DNA from: BRH-c25 sp029553855 | Lineage (GTDB): Bacteria > Bacillota > Clostridia > Lutisporales > Lutisporaceae | NCBI GenBank assembly: GCA_035375865.1 | Contig: DAOSQO010000104.1 | Span: 1 to 9,806, forward strand | Direction of reading: 5' to 3' | Length of the DNA: 9,806 nt | Part shown: one piece after another, positions 1 through 7,079 of the stretch | Layout of the letters: each line of letters starts with the position of its first letter | Position numbering within the stretch: the first letter of the stretch is position 1 | The notes under the pieces: model-generated | Databases searched by the model: none | What the model was told of the DNA's origin: nothing | The model's input: only the letters and a program-made list of their open reading frames with translations | Translations under genes and position numbers: made by a program

Positions 1-2
1 CT

Positions 3-28
3 CCTCAAGGGAATCAACAAACTTGAGG
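3..28. repeat. Short inverted repeat near the left edge
   Basis: CCTCAAG (3-9) and CTTGAGG (22-28) form a 7-bp stem with a 12-nt loop. No T-run follows on either strand. It could belong to a neighbouring gene outside the window. Nothing else is recognisable in 1-68. Confidence 0.25.
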
Positions 29-68
29 GCTATTATGTCGCATTATACTCCTATTGTGTAAATCTTAA

Positions 69-96
69 ATAAGGAACGGTTTACGCCGTTCCTTAT
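69..96 (-). terminator. Hairpin terminator overlapping the activase stop codon
   Basis: An 11-bp perfect inverted repeat (69-79 and 86-96) with a 6-nt loop; the inner part is AAGGAACGG/CCGTTCCTT. The gene's TAA stop (93-95) lies inside the stem. On the minus strand the stem is followed by ATTTAAGATT, which is only moderately T-rich, so termination may be partial. Confidence 0.6.
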
Positions 97-3000
97 ATAT
101 TTACGGTTCCTTCAGTCTGCCCATAGTTCTTCGGGACATATGATCTCACCTTATGCGTATTAAATCCTTCCATATTTTCAAAGGCTGTGGAAATCATAAG
201 CTTTATCCTGTTAAGCTGATTTACTTCGCTCGCCCCCGGGTCATAATCTATTGCCACTATATTTGTCCCGGGATAAACCCGCTTCAGTTCCTTAATCATT
301 CCTTTTCCCGTAACATGGTTCGGCAGGCATGCAAAGGGCTGCATGCAGATGATATTCCTGACTCCGCTTTGGATAAGCTCAACCATTTCTCCCGTCAAAA
401 ACCAGCCTTCTCCGGTCTGATGCCCTAACCCAACTACAGTTGAGGCCCCTTTTGCTATTTCTTTTATTGTTTTCGGCGCATAAAACCTGTAGCTGTCATT
501 CAGTGCCTCAATATAAGTCTTTCTGTAAAACTCGATAATCCTTATTGCCGCATTGCCAAGAACCTGGGAAAGTTTACTTCCGGATAAATATTTATATTTA
601 TAGTCAAGACCATAAGCACTGTAAAGGAGAAAATCCGTAAGCCCCGGCATTACCGCTTCCGCACCTTCGGCCTCTACTATGCTCACAACATTATTGTTGG
701 CTGTCGGATGGAATTTGACCAATATCTCACCGACCAGCCCTACCTTCGGTTTGACTGTGTTGATTATTTCAAGTCCATCAAATTCTTTTACAATCCCCCT
801 GATAGTCTCCTTGAACACTTTTCTATCTGCAAATTCCAGGGATTCCGTACATATTTCCGCCCATTTTTCATACAGCTTATTGGCGGAACCTTTAATCCTT
901 TCATAAGGTCTGACTCTATAGAGTACATTCATTAACAAATCCCCGTAGATAAGCGCCATCAAAGCCCTGTTAAGTAATTCGGGAGAATATTTAAACCCCG
1001 GGTTTTTCTCCATTCCCAAGGCGTTCAGGGATATTACGGGAACCTTATCAAAGCCGGCATCCTCCAGTGCTTTTCTCAGGAAGCCTATATAATTGGTGGC
1101 CCTGCAGCCTCCGCCGGTCTGGGATATCATGACCGAAGTATTTTTCAAATCATATTTCCCGGATTTTAAAGCTTCTATAAGCTGCCCTATAACAATTATC
1201 GCAGGATAGCAGGCATCATTATTTACATACTTCAAGCCTTCGTCTACAGCTCCAAAATCTGTTGACGGCAGCACCACCATATTATAGCCCGACAATCTGA
1301 ACGCCGTTTCAATAAATTGAAAATGTATAGGAGACATTTGCGGTACAAGTATGGTATGCTTTTCCTTCATTGTCTTTGTAAACTTGACTCTCTTATAGCG
1401 ATTGTCTATCTGCTTTAACTCAAAACCGTTTTTTTCTCTTTCAAGAATTGTAGCTTTCAGGGAACGAAGCCTTATCCTTGCCGCCCCTAAGTTATTTCCT
1501 TCGTCAATCTTAAGGGTTGTATAAATCCTTGAATTCCCGTTGAGTATTTCCTGTACCTGGTCTGTTGTGACAGCATCAAGACCGCATCCGAAAGAATTCA
1601 GCTGGACCAGTTCCAGATCCTTTCGTTTCGCTGCAAAGCTTGCAGCAGCATATAGCCTTGAGTGATATGCCCATTGATCCACTACTCTGAGAGGTCTTTC
1701 AACATGACCCAGATGAGATACTGAGTCCTCGGTCAATACTGCCATACCAAGGGAATTTATCATCTCAGGTATTCCGTGGTTTATCTGAGGATCTATATGA
1801 TAAGGCCTTCCGGCAAGCACTATCCCTTTGAATCCGTTTTCCCTGATAAACTTCAATGTATTTTCTCCGGCCTTTTGCATATCTTTTTTAAAAGCTGCCA
1901 GTTCCCTATATGCCTCATCCACGGCTTCCCTTATTTCCATTTTACTTATTCTGAATACTTTCAATTCAACGTATAGCCTGTCGATAAGCCTGTCTTCGTC
2001 GTCAAAAGGCAGGAATGGCTTCAAAAGCAGTATGTCTTTTTCCCTCAATACATCTATATTGTTTTTTATAACCTCAGGATATGATACTACTATAGGACAA
2101 TTATAATGATTGTCTGCATCCTTTTGCTCCTGCTGCTCATGAGTAATTGAAGGATAAAAAATAAATTTTATACCCTTTTCAATAAGGTTCATAATATGGC
2201 CGTGAACAAGCTTGCCTGGATAGCATACCGACTCCGAAGGTATTGTCTCAATCCCTTTTTCATACAGCTTATTTGATGATCTGTCCGACAATTCCACTCT
2301 GAAGCCCATCTCTGTAAACAATGTAAACCAGAAAGGATAATCCTCATACAGGTTCAGGACTCTGGGAATACCTACTACACCTCTCCTTGCCTGTGAAATA
2401 TCCAAAGGTCTGTATCTGAAGAGCCTTTTATATTTGTAATCATATAGATTCGGCAAAGAGCTGTGTTTCTTATCCTTACCGGCCCCTCTTTCACATCTGT
2501 TCCCTGATATAAACTTATCCCCGTTTCCGAATTTATTTATTGTAAGCAAGCAGTTGTTTGAACATTGTCCGCACCTTGAAACAACAGTACTAAAATTAAA
2601 CTCATTCAGAAGACATTCATTCAGCAGACTTGTATTTGAACCCGCTGCGTATCTTTCCTTTGCAACAAGAGCAGCCCCAAAGGCCCCCATTATCCCTGCA
2701 ATATCCGGTCTTACAGCCTCTCTGCCTGATAGTAGTTCGAAGCTTCTAAGAACCGAGTCGTTGTAGAAGGTTCCTCCCTGCACAACTACTTTTTCCCCAA
2801 GTTCTTCAGGGTTTTTGATCTTTATTACCTTAAACAAGGCATTTTTTATCACTGAATAGGACAGTCCCGCGGAAATATCGCCTACTGCCGCGCCTTCCTT
2901 TTGTGCCTGCTTGACCCTTGAATTCATAAATACAGTGCATCTGGAACCAAGGTCGACTGGGTTCTCTGCAGCCAGAGCTTCTTCTGCAAATTCTTCTATA

Positions 3001-4388
3001 GTCATCCCCAGTGAGTTTGCAAAAGTGTCCAAAAATGAGCCACAGCCAGATGAACAGGCTTCGTTCAGAAGTATGCTCTCAATAACCCCATCCCTGATTT
3101 TCAGGCATTTCATGTCCTGCCCGCCGATATCCAAAATAAAGTCTACGCCGGGGCAGAAAAATCCTGCCGCTTTATAGTGGGCAATTGTCTCTATTTCACC
3201 TATATCTACATTTAACGCCGCTTTAATAAGGCCTTCTCCGTAACCCGTGACAGTTGAGTTTACTATGATTGCCTTCTCAGGCAAAAGGTTATAAAGCCCC
3301 TTAAGGGCATTAACAGTTGACTTAAGGGGGCTTCCCCCGTTGCTTCCGTAACAAGAATAAAGAAGTGAGCCATCCTCGTCAATGAGAGCTATTTTTGTAG
3401 TGGTGGAACCTGCATCTATTCCCAGGAAGCATTCCCCTTCAAAAGTCGAAAGCTCCCGCCTTTTTACCGAGCTTTTGCTGTGCCTTGACTTAAATTTTTC
3501 ATACTCTTTCTTGTCGGCGAAAAGGGGCATCAACCTGCTTGATTCACTGATGAAAGTATCTCCCTGATATTCCAGATTCCCCATCAGTGATTCAAATGAT
3601 ACCTGTTCTTCATCCAAAGAAGCTAATGCTGCCCCAATTGCCACATAGAGCTGTGAGTTTTCAGGGAAAATCACCTGATTTTCTTCCAATTTCAAGGTTT
3701 CAATGAATCGCTCCCTAAGCTCCGAAAGAAAACATAACGGCCCTCCAAGGAATGCCACATTGCCCTTAATCGGCCTTCCGCATGCCAGCCCGCCTATTGT
3801 CTGAATAACAACAGCCTGAAATATGGATACCGCAATATCTTCCTTTGCAACACCCTCATTCAGGAGCGGCTGTACATCTGTTTTCGCAAAAACCCCGCAT
3901 CTGGCTGCAATAGGATATATAACTTTATAATTCCTTGCCAGCTCATTTAGCCCTGATGCGTCCGTCCTCAGCAGGGAAGCCATTTGATCTATAAATGAGC
4001 CTGTACCCCCTGCACAGGTGCCATTCATTCTCTGTTCTATTCCTTTATTGAAATATGTAATTTTAGCATCTTCCCCGCCAAGTTCAATAGCCACATCGGT
4101 TTCGGGATAATAGGTTTTAACTGCCTTTGTGGCTGCGACAACTTCCTGGGTAAAAGATACCCCCATGCTTTCTGCAATATTTATTCCTCCGGAGCCTGTA
4201 ACCATTACGGTTAACCGTGCATTTGGAAGTTCTCTGCAGGCATTAAGAAGCATATACCGGAGTTTATTCCGGATATCGGCATAATGCCTTGCATATTCGC
4301 TGTATACCATCTCTCTGTTATTGTTCAAAACAACTACCTTGACTGTCGTAGACCCTATGTCTATGCCGACGTGAAACAAATTATCCAT
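93..4388 (-). CDS. Giant fused acyl-CoA dehydratase activase / HgdAB-like iron-sulfur protein
   Basis: Numbering is from the ATG at 4388 (1431 residues). Two BadF/BadG/HgdC-type ASKHA ATPase domains come first, at about 5-260 and 320-580. Each opens with a phosphate loop (DIGSTT near 10, DAGSTT near 325) and each carries the two cysteines that bind the bridging [4Fe-4S] cluster in HgdC: C125 in NGTCAGGTGSF and C164 in ARCGVF; C445 in NEACSSGCGSF and C484 in SRCTVF. A cysteine knot follows (C606, C609, C613, C632). Next come a DUF2229/HgdA-B-like segment (about 670-1010; C722, C764, C935) and a second one (about 1010-1410; C1060, C1095, C1354). In the family, the activase hydrolyses ATP to inject a low-potential electron into a dehydratase cluster; related double-cubane proteins reduce small molecules. 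Substrate cannot be read here. No separate hgdA, hgdB or CoA-transferase gene is adjacent. Start: a GTG at 4397 is in frame but lies inside a hairpin; ATG 4388 is preferred. Probably monocistronic and cytoplasmic. Confidence 0.93.
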   Translation of the reverse strand: MDNLFHVGIDIGSTTVKVVVLNNNREMVYSEYARHYADIRNKLRYMLLNACRELPNARLTVMVTGSGGINIAESMGVSFTQEVVAATKAVKTYYPETDVAIELGGEDAKITYFNKGIEQRMNGTCAGGTGSFIDQMASLLRTDASGLNELARNYKVIYPIAARCGVFAKTDVQPLLNEGVAKEDIAVSIFQAVVIQTIGGLACGRPIKGNVAFLGGPLCFLSELRERFIETLKLEENQVIFPENSQLYVAIGAALASLDEEQVSFESLMGNLEYQGDTFISESSRLMPLFADKKEYEKFKSRHSKSSVKRRELSTFEGECFLGIDAGSTTTKIALIDEDGSLLYSCYGSNGGSPLKSTVNALKGLYNLLPEKAIIVNSTVTGYGEGLIKAALNVDIGEIETIAHYKAAGFFCPGVDFILDIGGQDMKCLKIRDGVIESILLNEACSSGCGSFLDTFANSLGMTIEEFAEEALAAENPVDLGSRCTVFMNSRVKQAQKEGAAVGDISAGLSYSVIKNALFKVIKIKNPEELGEKVVVQGGTFYNDSVLRSFELLSGREAVRPDIAGIMGAFGAALVAKERYAAGSNTSLLNECLLNEFNFSTVVSRCGQCSNNCLLTINKFGNGDKFISGNRCERGAGKDKKHSSLPNLYDYKYKRLFRYRPLDISQARRGVVGIPRVLNLYEDYPFWFTLFTEMGFRVELSDRSSNKLYEKGIETIPSESVCYPGKLVHGHIMNLIEKGIKFIFYPSITHEQQEQKDADNHYNCPIVVSYPEVIKNNIDVLREKDILLLKPFLPFDDEDRLIDRLYVELKVFRISKMEIREAVDEAYRELAAFKKDMQKAGENTLKFIRENGFKGIVLAGRPYHIDPQINHGIPEMINSLGMAVLTEDSVSHLGHVERPLRVVDQWAYHSRLYAAASFAAKRKDLELVQLNSFGCGLDAVTTDQVQEILNGNSRIYTTLKIDEGNNLGAARIRLRSLKATILEREKNGFELKQIDNRYKRVKFTKTMKEKHTILVPQMSPIHFQFIETAFRLSGYNMVVLPSTDFGAVDEGLKYVNNDACYPAIIVIGQLIEALKSGKYDLKNTSVMISQTGGGCRATNYIGFLRKALEDAGFDKVPVISLNALGMEKNPGFKYSPELLNRALMALIYGDLLMNVLYRVRPYERIKGSANKLYEKWAEICTESLEFADRKVFKETIRGIVKEFDGLEIINTVKPKVGLVGEILVKFHPTANNNVVSIVEAEGAEAVMPGLTDFLLYSAYGLDYKYKYLSGSKLSQVLGNAAIRIIEFYRKTYIEALNDSYRFYAPKTIKEIAKGASTVVGLGHQTGEGWFLTGEMVELIQSGVRNIICMQPFACLPNHVTGKGMIKELKRVYPGTNIVAIDYDPGASEVNQLNRIKLMISTAFENMEGFNTHKVRSYVPKNYGQTEGTVNI

Positions 4389-4394
4389 ATACCC

Positions 4395-4421
4395 CACAGC
4401 AAATACGCTGTGCTCACCTCC
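4395..4421 (-). promoter_or_regulatory. Shine-Dalgarno separated from the activase ATG by a hairpin
   Basis: On the minus strand a strong GGAGGTGAG (core GGAGG at 4421-4417) lies about 28 nt from the ATG at 4388, which is too far for normal initiation. Between them is a perfect 6-bp hairpin, CACAGC-GTATTT-GCTGTG (4412-4395). If it folds, the effective gap from GGAGG to ATG is about 10 nt, near optimal. This argues for ATG 4388 over the GTG at 4397, which is inside the hairpin. Confidence 0.55.
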
Positions 4422-4479
4422 ACAGCCTGTAAACTGAATTGCATATAAATGATACTATATTAACTGTTTTTCTATTTAG

Positions 4480-4525
4480 ATATTTCGCATTAATCATTCT
4501 ATTTAAGTCAAACTTTGCGAAATAT
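4480..4525. repeat. 10-bp inverted repeat, possible operator
   Basis: ATATTTCGCA at 4480-4489 and its exact reverse complement TGCGAAATAT at 4516-4525, half-sites 36 bp apart start to start (26-bp spacer). A TTGACT hexamer lies between the half-sites on the minus strand, but no convincing -10 follows it at the right distance. The pair could be a regulator's binding sites or a leader hairpin. Confidence 0.4.
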
Positions 4526-4539
4526 TTTCCTTGATTTTC

Positions 4540-4642
4540 ATAACGCATAAAATTTTTGCATTGTGTCAAGCAAACAGCCCTGCGTGGCCGATCGACCCCT
4601 GGATGTTTGCAAAGACAAAATGTAAAAAAATTTTCGCGTTAT
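4540..4642 (-). repeat. 103-bp imperfect palindrome, possible structured leader RNA
   Basis: Nested complementary arms: ATAACGC (4540-4546) with GCGTTAT (4636-4642); AAAATTTTT (4549-4557) with AAAAATTTT (4626-4634); 4561-4567 with 4614-4620 (one mismatch); GCAAACA plus CC (4570-4579) with GG plus TGTTTGC (4601-4610, one mismatch). Together these give about 31 base pairs around a GC-richer apical loop (4580-4600). The structure matches no riboswitch I recognise. It could be a leader RNA, a cruciform-type operator or a small non-autonomous element. Confidence 0.5.
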
Positions 4643-4652
4643 ATTTATATTC

Positions 4653-4658
4653 ATTATA
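4653..4658 (-). promoter_or_regulatory. Candidate -10 element for the activase leader
   Basis: A perfect TATAAT on the minus strand. Expected transcription start is near 4646, just outside the base of the large palindrome at 4642, so the transcript would begin almost directly with that hairpin. The -35 region at 17 nt spacing (TTTCAT) is poor, so the call is tentative. TATAAT-like words are common in such AT-rich sequence. Confidence 0.3.
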
Positions 4659-4686
4659 ATCCAAAAATATCTATAATGAAATGGCG

Positions 4687-4725
4687 AAAGGAAGCAGGCT
4701 GTACATTATTTTACAACCCGCTTCC
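4687..4725 (-). terminator. Intrinsic terminator of the LysM gene
   Basis: On the minus strand a 14-bp stem (4725-4712 with 4703-4690, including two G-T wobbles) begins GGAAGC and ends GCTTCC, with an 8-nt A-rich loop and a short TTT tail. It begins about 20 nt after the LysM stop codon and isolates that gene from the activase. Confidence 0.75.
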
Positions 4726-4746
4726 TTCATGATCTCATTGATAGTA

Positions 4747-5787
4747 TTATTTCAGTCCTGCTGAAATTTTTATGCTTGCCTGATGATTTGCATCAACTTT
4801 ACCGTCTTTGTGCCTTGTACTGTTTAAAAAATGTATGTCAAAAACTCCGTTAATACCATTATTTTTTACCCAGTCGTTGTTTATACCCGCTCCATAATCT
4901 CCGCTTCTCCAGCTTGTCCACTCGCCCCCTGCGCCGGCATCATTTCCCGCATGAGGCATACTGCTCATGCTTGCGGCAATTTTCCTCCCATTGTATTTTA
5001 TAATCACGGGCCTTGTAACCCAGCTGAATTTACCGCCCCATATTTCCTTCATTTTTTTTGTATCTCCGGCAGTCAGTGTTTCGCAATCAGCGTGATTTGC
5101 ACCGGTTGTACGTCTGGCAAAAAACGATTTTCCGGTACTAAAATCATAGACTTCAAAATCGGCTCCTGTCGGTATGACATACTGTGCTTCCGTCCACCAG
5201 TCCAGTGCTTCTCCGTATTTTGCACCCGGTGTGCTTTTTATCGGTACATTGTGCACCGGTATTTTTACTATGTCTCCGATATTCGGCCAGGCTGACTGGC
5301 TTAAATTATTTGCTTTCAGCAATTCTGCAAGAGGAATTCCGAACTTGTTGGAAATGCTCCAGTAAGTATCTCCCTTTACCACAGTATAATTCTTATATGT
5401 TATATAAGGTTTGGAATTTGCAGGTATCTTGATTTTCTGCCCTATATATAAATAAGAATTAGCATTAGCTCCATTCAGGCTCATAAGTTCATTGATATCA
5501 ACCCCGTATTTTTGGCTGATCTTCCAGTATGTTTCTCCTGCTGTGACGATGTGGGCGGCATACTGAGGGACAACAATTTTCTGTCCGGGATAAATAATAG
5601 TACTTTGGGTTGCATTGTTTGCGGCCATCAGGCCGGTTATCGGCACGTCCAGCTTCTGGCTGATGATCCAGTACGTATCACCTTTTTGTACTGTATAAGC
5701 TGTACTCGCTGCATATATTCCGGTGGCACTTCCCAATATCATGCTTGTACACAAAACGCTTGATATCAATAGCTTTTTAAACCACAT
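4747..5787 (-). CDS. Exported triple-LysM cell-wall protein with unassigned C-terminal domain
   Basis: 346 residues from the ATG at 5787. An upstream in-frame ATG at 5805 exists, but GGGAGG (5800-5795) sits 7 nt before the 5787 ATG, so the latter is the start. Residues 1-27 are a signal peptide: MWFKK, a hydrophobic run, then a cut near IYA/AST. Three LysM repeats follow at about 30-74, 79-122 and 133-178, each with the family pattern (YTVQKGDTYWIIS, PGQKIVVP). LysM binds N-acetylglucosamine of peptidoglycan, anchoring the protein outside the membrane. Residues 190-345 form a separate domain I cannot assign. Its striking polar residues are H232, D234, C235 (in GANHADCE), H279 (SSMPHAG), H319 (FDIHF), H326 and H335. 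No HxxxG...SxGC(I/V) motif of L,D-transpeptidases is seen, so a YkuD enzyme is unlikely. It has its own terminator and a likely own promoter. Confidence 0.93.
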   Translation of the reverse strand: MWFKKLLISSVLCTSMILGSATGIYAASTAYTVQKGDTYWIISQKLDVPITGLMAANNATQSTIIYPGQKIVVPQYAAHIVTAGETYWKISQKYGVDINELMSLNGANANSYLYIGQKIKIPANSKPYITYKNYTVVKGDTYWSISNKFGIPLAELLKANNLSQSAWPNIGDIVKIPVHNVPIKSTPGAKYGEALDWWTEAQYVIPTGADFEVYDFSTGKSFFARRTTGANHADCETLTAGDTKKMKEIWGGKFSWVTRPVIIKYNGRKIAASMSSMPHAGNDAGAGGEWTSWRSGDYGAGINNDWVKNNGINGVFDIHFLNSTRHKDGKVDANHQASIKISAGLK

Positions 5788-5818
5788 AAATTGACCTCCC
5801 AACATAAATGCTTTATTT

Positions 5819-5867
5819 GGTTTACATAATTACATTCGACGTAAACCGCGAAAACCATTTATGTAAA
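5819..5867. repeat. Repeated TTTACAT-type motifs in the LysM leader
   Basis: GGTTTAC (5819-5825) and GTAAACC (5841-5847) form a 7-bp inverted repeat. In addition TTTACATAA (5821-5829) recurs as its exact complement TTATGTAAA (5859-5867). These three half-sites fall just downstream of the candidate promoter, fitting either an operator cluster or a leader hairpin. Confidence 0.4.
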
Positions 5868-5895
5868 TTATGGCGGAGGTCCAAGCTCTTTGCAA
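5867..5895 (-). promoter_or_regulatory. Candidate sigma-A-type promoter of the LysM gene
   Basis: On the minus strand TTGCAA (-35, 5895-5890) and CATAAT (-10, 5872-5867) are separated by 17 nt. The -35 matches the consensus at 4 of 6 positions and the -10 at 5 of 6. It starts immediately after the aminotransferase stop codon (5898-5896) and predicts a leader of about 70 nt before the ATG at 5787. Confidence 0.45.
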
Positions 5896-7014
5896 TTATA
5901 GTGTTTTCAGATACTCCGACAGCTTCTCCAGGCCTTGCTCAAGTATTTCCGTCGAGCAGGCATAACCGATTCTTGCACACTTCTCCAGCTCGAAGCATGA
6001 TCCCGGAGTTAATAATACTCCATAATTTTTCATCAAATTAACGCAAAAGGCTCTTGAAGGTATGTCATAATCATAGTAAAGCAGTGCGGTAGTACCTGCC
6101 TGCGGTTTTACATAGGACATATGTGTTTCCTTGTTGACCCATTTGTCAAGAACTGCAAGGTTCCTTCTCACCATGCTTTTGTTTCTTTTAAGCAGCTTGT
6201 CTGCATTTTTGAGCGCAAGCCCGGCAAATATCTCATCCAGCATGCCGCAGCTTATCATATTGTAATCCCTGTGTTCAAAACACTTTGCAATAATGTCCTC
6301 TGATGCTGCAACCCATCCTAATCTCAGCCCGGCAAGGGAGAATACCTTTGACATACTGCCTACGCTTATTCCCTTATCATAAATATCAACAATGGATTTG
6401 CTGTAGCCTTCCTCCTGAGTCAATCCCCGATATACTTCATCGCATAAAACATAAGCATTCGCATTCTCCGCAATTTCAACAATCTCCCTTAGCATATCCT
6501 CCGGTATAAGGGATCCCGAAGGATTGTTTGGATTGTTTATACAAATCACCTTGGTTTTTTCGTTTACCATATCTCTTAATTCATTGAGGTCCGGCAGAAA
6601 GTTGTTCTCAGGCTTTAGCTTCAGAAGCTGAACATCTGCTCCGAAGGACTCGGGTATGGAATACAGCTGCTGGTATGTCGGAAGCACTGAGATAACCCTG
6701 TCTTCCGGCTCAACTATTGAATACAGTACTAAATGGTTAGCTCCAATTGCCCCATGTGTGGTAAGGATATTTTGAGGCTTCATTCTTTCGTACAGGCTGC
6801 ATATTCCCTCTTTGAATTCGGGTGCTCCAGATATATGTCCATAGGTCAGCCTTTTGCCAAGCACCTTTGGAATATACTCTTCCGTATTCTCTCCCGATAA
6901 TTCCAAAAGCTCATTCAAGCTGATTGAATGCACACAGGTTTCTCCAATGTTATAAATTGCATCATCTTCAAATTCGTTCATCCATTGCTCTACTTTAAAG
7001 GGTTTAATCTTCAT
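5896..7014 (-). CDS. PLP-dependent class I/II aminotransferase
   Basis: 372 residues, the full length for a fold-type I (AAT_I) aminotransferase of this compact clostridial subgroup. Key residues are visible: cofactor-contacting THGAIGAN near 86-93, NNPNNPSG at 160-167 with its asparagine, CDEVYRG at 191-197 with D192 for the pyridine nitrogen, SMSKVFSLAGLRLGW with Schiff-base K223 and phosphate-binding R231, and R348 in ARIGYA to grip the substrate carboxylate. It transfers an amino group between an amino acid and a 2-oxo acid in the cytoplasm; sequence alone does not fix the substrate, and aspartate- or capreomycidine-synthase-like names in databases would be by similarity only. Start: AAGGAGG is 7 nt upstream of the ATG. 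It lies 65 nt downstream of the transposase remnant with no clear terminator between them, so it may be read from the promoter in front of that remnant. All catalytic residues are present, so it should be functional. Confidence 0.93.
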   Translation of the reverse strand: MKIKPFKVEQWMNEFEDDAIYNIGETCVHSISLNELLELSGENTEEYIPKVLGKRLTYGHISGAPEFKEGICSLYERMKPQNILTTHGAIGANHLVLYSIVEPEDRVISVLPTYQQLYSIPESFGADVQLLKLKPENNFLPDLNELRDMVNEKTKVICINNPNNPSGSLIPEDMLREIVEIAENANAYVLCDEVYRGLTQEEGYSKSIVDIYDKGISVGSMSKVFSLAGLRLGWVAASEDIIAKCFEHRDYNMISCGMLDEIFAGLALKNADKLLKRNKSMVRRNLAVLDKWVNKETHMSYVKPQAGTTALLYYDYDIPSRAFCVNLMKNYGVLLTPGSCFELEKCARIGYACSTEILEQGLEKLSEYLKTL

Positions 7015-7079
7015 AATGCTTCCTCCTTATATTGTAGCCCCCGCATATTTTACATTCCGGTTCCTTTAGCGCAGATCCT

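Larger units (their letters stand above)
4422..4689. other. Intergenic regulatory region upstream of the giant activase
   Basis: The 349-bp stretch 4398-4746 contains no credible gene. From right to left it holds the terminator of the LysM gene, an AT-rich promoter-like segment with TATAAT on the minus strand (4658-4653), a ~103-bp imperfect palindrome (4540-4642), a 10-bp inverted repeat (4480-4525) and the unusual RBS hairpin. The base composition is very AT-rich apart from the centre of the large palindrome (about 4577-4603). A long untranslated leader for the activase is likely. Confidence 0.6.

Noticed and set aside
4397..4397. In-frame GTG as the activase start
   Set aside because: It lies within the 4395-4412 hairpin and is 19 nt from the SD; the ATG at 4388 gives the usual family N-terminus (short lead before VGIDIGSTT).
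4540..4569. TTGACA (minus strand 4569-4564) as the activase -35
   Set aside because: The best -10 at 17-18 nt spacing is GCGTTA or CGTTAT, and the hexamer lies inside the large palindrome; kept only as a weak alternative to the TATAAT at 4658-4653.
4747..5217. L,D-transpeptidase (YkuD) assignment for the LysM protein C-terminus
   Set aside because: The characteristic HxxxG followed by S-H/x-G-C-(I/V)-R motif is not present.
5805..5805. Upstream ATG as the LysM protein start
   Set aside because: The GGGAGG site falls between it and the ATG at 5787 at ideal spacing for the latter, and the shorter form gives a normal signal peptide.
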